NCBI GenBank assembly: GCA_020249265.1
Contig: JADCGA010000010.1
Location: 62,001-126,000 of the forward strand
DNA length: 64,000 bases
Origin: Roseomonas sp.
GTDB lineage: Bacteria; Pseudomonadota; Alphaproteobacteria; Acetobacterales; Acetobacteraceae
Direction: 5' to 3'
Shown here piece by piece: positions 61,127-64,000 of this stretch. Positions within the stretch are counted from its first letter, which is position 1; each line of letters starts with the position of its first letter. Made by a program: the position numbers and the translations under genes. The notes below the pieces were generated by a model. The model was not told the DNA's origin, ran no database searches, and was given only the letters and a program-made list of their open reading frames with translations.

Positions 61127-61807
61127 ATGCAAATCCTGCTTGTCGAGGATGATGCCGAGGTCGCCCGTTTTGTGAAAAAAGGCCTGCAGGAGGCTGGCCA
61201 TATTGTCGAACATGTCGCCAATGGGCGCGACGGGCTGTTCATGGCTGCCTCAGAACCCTTTGATTTGCTGATCCTGGATCGCATGCTGCCGGGTGGCGTG
61301 GATGGCCTGAGGATCGTTGAAACCCTGCGGAGCCAAGGCAACAAGACCCCCGTTTTGTTCCTGACGGCGCTTGGCGCGGTGGATGAACGTGTCAAAGGCC
61401 TCAAGGCCGGCGGCGATGATTATCTGGTGAAACCTTTCGCCTTTGCGGAATTGCTGGCGCGCATTGAAGCGCTGGCGCGCCGGCCCGCCATGGAAGTCCC
61501 GGCGACGAAATTGACGGTTGCGGATCTTGAAATTGACCTGCTGTCCCGCACCGTCATGCGGGGCGGCAAGCGGATTGAGGTGCAGCCGCGCGAATTTCGC
61601 CTGCTTGAGCATCTGATGCGCCATGCCGGCCAGGTGGTGACACGCACCATGCTGCTTGAGAAAGTTTGGGATTATCACTTCGATCCGCAGACAAATGTGA
61701 TTGATGTCCATGTCTCCCGCCTCAGGCAGAAGGTGGATCGCGGCTTTGACCTGCCCTTGATCCATACCGTGCGCAATGCGGGCTATATGATCCGCGCAGA
61801 CGCCTGA
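61127..61807 (+). CDS. OmpR-family response regulator
   Basis: 226 residues. Receiver domain with acidic pocket D8, D9 and phospho-acceptor D51 (LILDRMLPG), switch Thr in VLFLTALGA, and K in LVKPFAFAE. C-terminal winged helix (EFRLLEHLMRHAGQVVTRTML, then VIDVHVSRLRQKVD) binds DNA. A partner kinase follows six bases later, so the pair is one operon; htrA is 81 bases upstream, suggesting a possible link to envelope stress. A short palindrome TTGAA-TAA-TTCAA lies in that gap (61055-61067). Confidence 0.95.
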   Translation: MQILLVEDDAEVARFVKKGLQEAGHIVEHVANGRDGLFMAASEPFDLLILDRMLPGGVDGLRIVETLRSQGNKTPVLFLTALGAVDERVKGLKAGGDDYLVKPFAFAELLARIEALARRPAMEVPATKLTVADLEIDLLSRTVMRGGKRIEVQPREFRLLEHLMRHAGQVVTRTMLLEKVWDYHFDPQTNVIDVHVSRLRQKVDRGFDLPLIHTVRNAGYMIRADA

Positions 61808-61813
61808 GATTGC

Positions 61814-63229
61814 ATGGCTGCGCCGGCTGAGGATAGGGGCGGCTGGGGCGATATTGGCGCCTATCTGAAAAGTGCCGGCTTTCGCTTTGCAGCGCTTTTC
61901 GCCTTCCTGTTCCTTGCGGCGATTCTGGGCTTTGCGCTCATGCTCTGGTGGGGCACGGCGGGTACGCTTTCCCGCCAGATTGATGATGCGATCCGCGCCG
62001 ATGCCATTGGCTTGCAGGAAGCCTGGCGCGGCGGTGGGCCCATAGCGGTGAAGGAAGCGATTGGCGAAAGATTGGCCGTGGATATTGATGACCACGCCAT
62101 CTATCTGCTGATGGATGGTGCAGGAAATCGCCTGGCCGGAAATTTGGATCGCTGGCCGGGGGCGGCTGAAGCACCGGGTTCCTGGTCTGCCGATACGGTG
62201 CGCCGCGATGGGATCGAGGTACCGGCGCGCCTGCATCGCGTGCCGCTTGATCAGGACCATCGCCTGCTGGTCGGGCGCGATGCGACGGACCGCGAAAAAC
62301 TGCGCTCTCTGCTCTCGGAAGCCTTGCTCTGGTCCTGCGCGGTGGCGGTTGCCTTTGCGCTGGCTGGCGCGGCGGCGCTGCGGCGCGCCCTGGTGGATCG
62401 GCTGCGTGCGGCTTCAGCCACCGCCGGCGCCATTGCCGCTGGTGATCTTTCCCGCCGCGTGCCGCTTTCGACGCAGCGCGATGAGTTTGATCAATTGGGG
62501 GAAAGCATGAATGCCATGCTGGATCGGATTGATCAGCTGATGGCCGGCATCAAGGGCGTTTCGGATTCCATCGCGCATGATTTGCGCACGCCGATTGCGC
62601 GCGCGCGCATGCGGCTTGAAGGCGCGCTGCTGCGCGCCCCCGATGAGGAAAGCCTGCGCGCCGCCATGGAAACCACGGTGGCCGATTTGGATGGCATCAG
62701 CCGCGTCTTTCAGGCCCTGCTCCGCATTGCCGAGGCCGAGGCCGGGGCGCGGCGCGCGGCCTTCGCGCCCTTCGATCTGGCGGTGGTGCTGGCCGATGCG
62801 GCTGAGGTCTATGGCGCGCTGGCTGAAGAAAGCGGCCAGCATCTGGCAACATCCTGGCCGGAGACACTCACCATGATGGGTGATCGCGATATGGTGTTGC
62901 AGGCCATCGTCAATCTTCTGGACAATGCGGTGAAATTCACCCCCGAAGGTGGCACGATCCGCCTGAGCGCCAGCGCCCCTGCGCGCGGCAAGCGTGAGAT
63001 CATGGTGCAGGATGAAGGCCCAGGTCTGGCGCCCGAGGATCGCGCCCGTGCCGGTGAGCGCTTCTTCCGCGCCGATCCATCCCGCGCCTTGCCCGGTTCG
63101 GGCCTGGGGCTTTCCCTGGTGAAGGCCGTCGCCGCGCTGCATGGCGGCGAATTGCGCCTTGGGGATGCGCAGCCTGGTGCCGCAAGGCCGGGTCTGGAGG
63201 CGCGGCTGGTGCTCAGTTCCCGCGCATGA
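61814..63229 (+). CDS. Sensor histidine kinase (HAMP, HisKA, HATPase)
   Basis: 471 residues. Two membrane helices (about 24-45 and 168-190) flank a periplasmic domain of some 120 residues. HAMP follows, then the dimerisation domain with phospho-accepting H255 (SIAHDLRTPIAR), and the catalytic domain with N-box (IVNLLDNAVKF), DEGPG (G1) and GSGLGLSLV (G2). It phosphorylates the neighbouring OmpR-type regulator. The periplasmic sensor domain is not recognised. Located directly after the regulator gene. Confidence 0.95.
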   Translation: MAAPAEDRGGWGDIGAYLKSAGFRFAALFAFLFLAAILGFALMLWWGTAGTLSRQIDDAIRADAIGLQEAWRGGGPIAVKEAIGERLAVDIDDHAIYLLMDGAGNRLAGNLDRWPGAAEAPGSWSADTVRRDGIEVPARLHRVPLDQDHRLLVGRDATDREKLRSLLSEALLWSCAVAVAFALAGAAALRRALVDRLRAASATAGAIAAGDLSRRVPLSTQRDEFDQLGESMNAMLDRIDQLMAGIKGVSDSIAHDLRTPIARARMRLEGALLRAPDEESLRAAMETTVADLDGISRVFQALLRIAEAEAGARRAAFAPFDLAVVLADAAEVYGALAEESGQHLATSWPETLTMMGDRDMVLQAIVNLLDNAVKFTPEGGTIRLSASAPARGKREIMVQDEGPGLAPEDRARAGERFFRADPSRALPGSGLGLSLVKAVAALHGGELRLGDAQPGAARPGLEARLVLSSRA

Positions 63230-63286
63230 CGCGGGCTTCATGCGCCCGACATCACCCGGCAGGGCAAGACTGCCTATGAACCGCGC

Positions 63287-63541
63287 ATGCCTTGGGTTCT
63301 TGCCCTTTTGCTGTTGGCGCCATCGTCGGCCCTGGCGCAACAAGAAGCGCCGCGGCTGATGTCCGATTCGCGGGAATATTGCGCCGAGCTTTCAAACCGC
63401 TTCGCCGCGCTGGAAAGCGGGGCGCCGGCACTTTTGCGCGCCTTGGCGGATGAGGGGCGGCAGCTTTGCCTGGAGGGGCAGACGCGTATCGGCATCGCCA
63501 AGCTGCGCCGCGCGCTGAAGGAAGCGCAGCGCGGGGAATAG
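63287..63541 (+). CDS. Small secreted protein of unknown function
   Basis: 84 residues. A signal peptide MPWVLALLLLAPSSALAQ is followed by about 65 residues, mostly helical, with two cysteines (EYCAELS and QLCLEGQ) 37 residues apart and a repeat-like helix pattern (ALLRALADEGRQLCLEGQTRIGIAKLRRAL) that could be one TPR-like unit. Function unknown. Its frame starts 57 bases after the kinase gene and the aminotransferase follows 56 bases later. Confidence 0.65.
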   Translation: MPWVLALLLLAPSSALAQQEAPRLMSDSREYCAELSNRFAALESGAPALLRALADEGRQLCLEGQTRIGIAKLRRALKEAQRGE

Positions 63542-63597
63542 GGCAGCGCATCATTGGCCCCATGGACGCCGCCCGCCTGTGATGGTTCCCTGCACCG

Positions 63598-64000
63598 ATG
63601 GATTTGCCCCTTTCCCCCCGCATCCGTGCCACCGGCGCCCCGCCCATTCCCGCTGTGCGCGGCTGGGCCGCCCGCTACCAGGGCGGCGCCGGGCCGGTTC
63701 TGGATATGACCCAGGCCGTGCCAGGCTATCCGCCGCATGCGGATTTGCTGACGCGCCTTGCTGCTGCTGCGGGGGATGCGACATCCGCCGGCTATGGCCC
63801 GATTGAAGGCGAAGCCGCCTTGCGGGAGGCCTTGGCCGCCGATATGGCGCGCGCCTATGCAGCGCGGATTGGCGCCGCCGATATCGCCATCACCGCCGGC
63901 GGCAATCTGGCCTTCACGCTTGCCATGATGACACTCGCCGCCAGCGGTGATGCGGTGATGCTGCCCGCACCCTGGTATTTCAACCACCGCATGGCCCTGG
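63598..64000 (+). CDS. Aminotransferase class I/II-type PLP enzyme, N-terminal part
   Basis: The first 134 codons lie in the window; the C-terminal rest is beyond its end, so the PLP lysine cannot be checked. MDLPLSPRIRATGAPPIP is followed by the usual aminotransferase N-terminal arm and ITAGGNLAFTLAMMTLAASGDAVMLPAPWYFNH, the cofactor-phosphate loop and the following aromatic loop of fold-type I enzymes. Class I/II aminotransferases or related C-C/C-N lyases are possible. No operon relation is evident. Confidence 0.75.
   Translation, partial: MDLPLSPRIRATGAPPIPAVRGWAARYQGGAGPVLDMTQAVPGYPPHADLLTRLAAAAGDATSAGYGPIEGEAALREALAADMARAYAARIGAADIAITAGGNLAFTLAMMTLAASGDAVMLPAPWYFNHRMAL

Noticed and set aside
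1-64000. CRISPR arrays, prophage, insertion sequences or integrase genes
   Set aside because: No regularly spaced repeats, transposase-like or integrase-like proteins or phage structural genes were seen on either strand.

Overview
The window looks like a chromosomal segment of a GC-rich alphaproteobacterium, most likely an Acetobacteraceae/Roseomonas-type member of the Rhodospirillales. The evidence is a class I lysyl-tRNA synthetase, a 41-residue zinc-free ribosomal protein L36, Bug/TctC-type binding proteins without cognate permeases, several crotonase paralogues, a COQ7-type ubiquinone hydroxylase and an OxyR regulator. No prophage, insertion sequence, CRISPR array or conjugation gene was seen; this is mostly core and metabolic DNA. 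Family-level placement is inference from gene content and base composition.

Layout. 1-2512 (+): three genes joined by 1-nt TGATG overlaps (GDPD end, enolase-superfamily dehydratase, EamA exporter). 2513-10943 (-): a long series with lysS (class I) and a truncated MprF-like protein overlapping as GTGA, then UDP-glucose dehydrogenase, phosphomannomutase, an orphan Bug protein and 3-hydroxyisobutyryl-CoA hydrolase. 11090-15456 (+): asd, a GNAT, and a DinG-like Fe-S helicase. 15426-19912: crotonases, an MBL hydrolase, tRNA-Phe, NDH-2 and rpmJ. 19991-25832 (-): an acyl-CoA dehydrogenase lacking the usual catalytic glutamates, a DUF533 protein, OxyR, a small secreted protein, a DadA-like oxidase, a cupin, and a glutathione transferase gene broken by one stop codon. 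25922-29882: dsbB-coq7-lipoprotein operon, PaiB-like protein, amidase. 29907-36688: the four-gene ATP-ligase/exonuclease/Lhr-helicase/phosphoesterase DNA-repair cluster, with a glycosyltransferase-like gene inserted. 36709-39038: DUF169 protein and a DHA2 exporter. 39116-42670 (-): phnC-phnD-phnE-phnE behind a clear Pho box. 42813-48850: Bug protein, family-5 binding protein, MFS carrier, CoA-transferase and crotonase. 49150-53577 (+): a large PLP decarboxylase followed by an AspT-type antiporter. 53588-56980 (-): an unrecognised protein and DsbD. 57081-64000 (+): a small Cys/Pro-rich secreted protein, HrpB, HtrA protease, a two-component pair, a small secreted protein and the start of an aminotransferase.

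How genes work together. The clearest units are: the LysRS/MprF-like pair (charged tRNA supply plus lipid-modification-type membrane protein); dsbB with coq7 (quinone-dependent disulfide formation and quinone synthesis); the Lhr-ligase repair cluster; the PhoB-type phosphonate/phosphite importer; the decarboxylase-antiporter pair, which by analogy with known pairs could consume protons and exchange substrate for product; and htrA next to an OmpR/EnvZ-type pair. All functions are read from sequence motifs and context; no database search was run.
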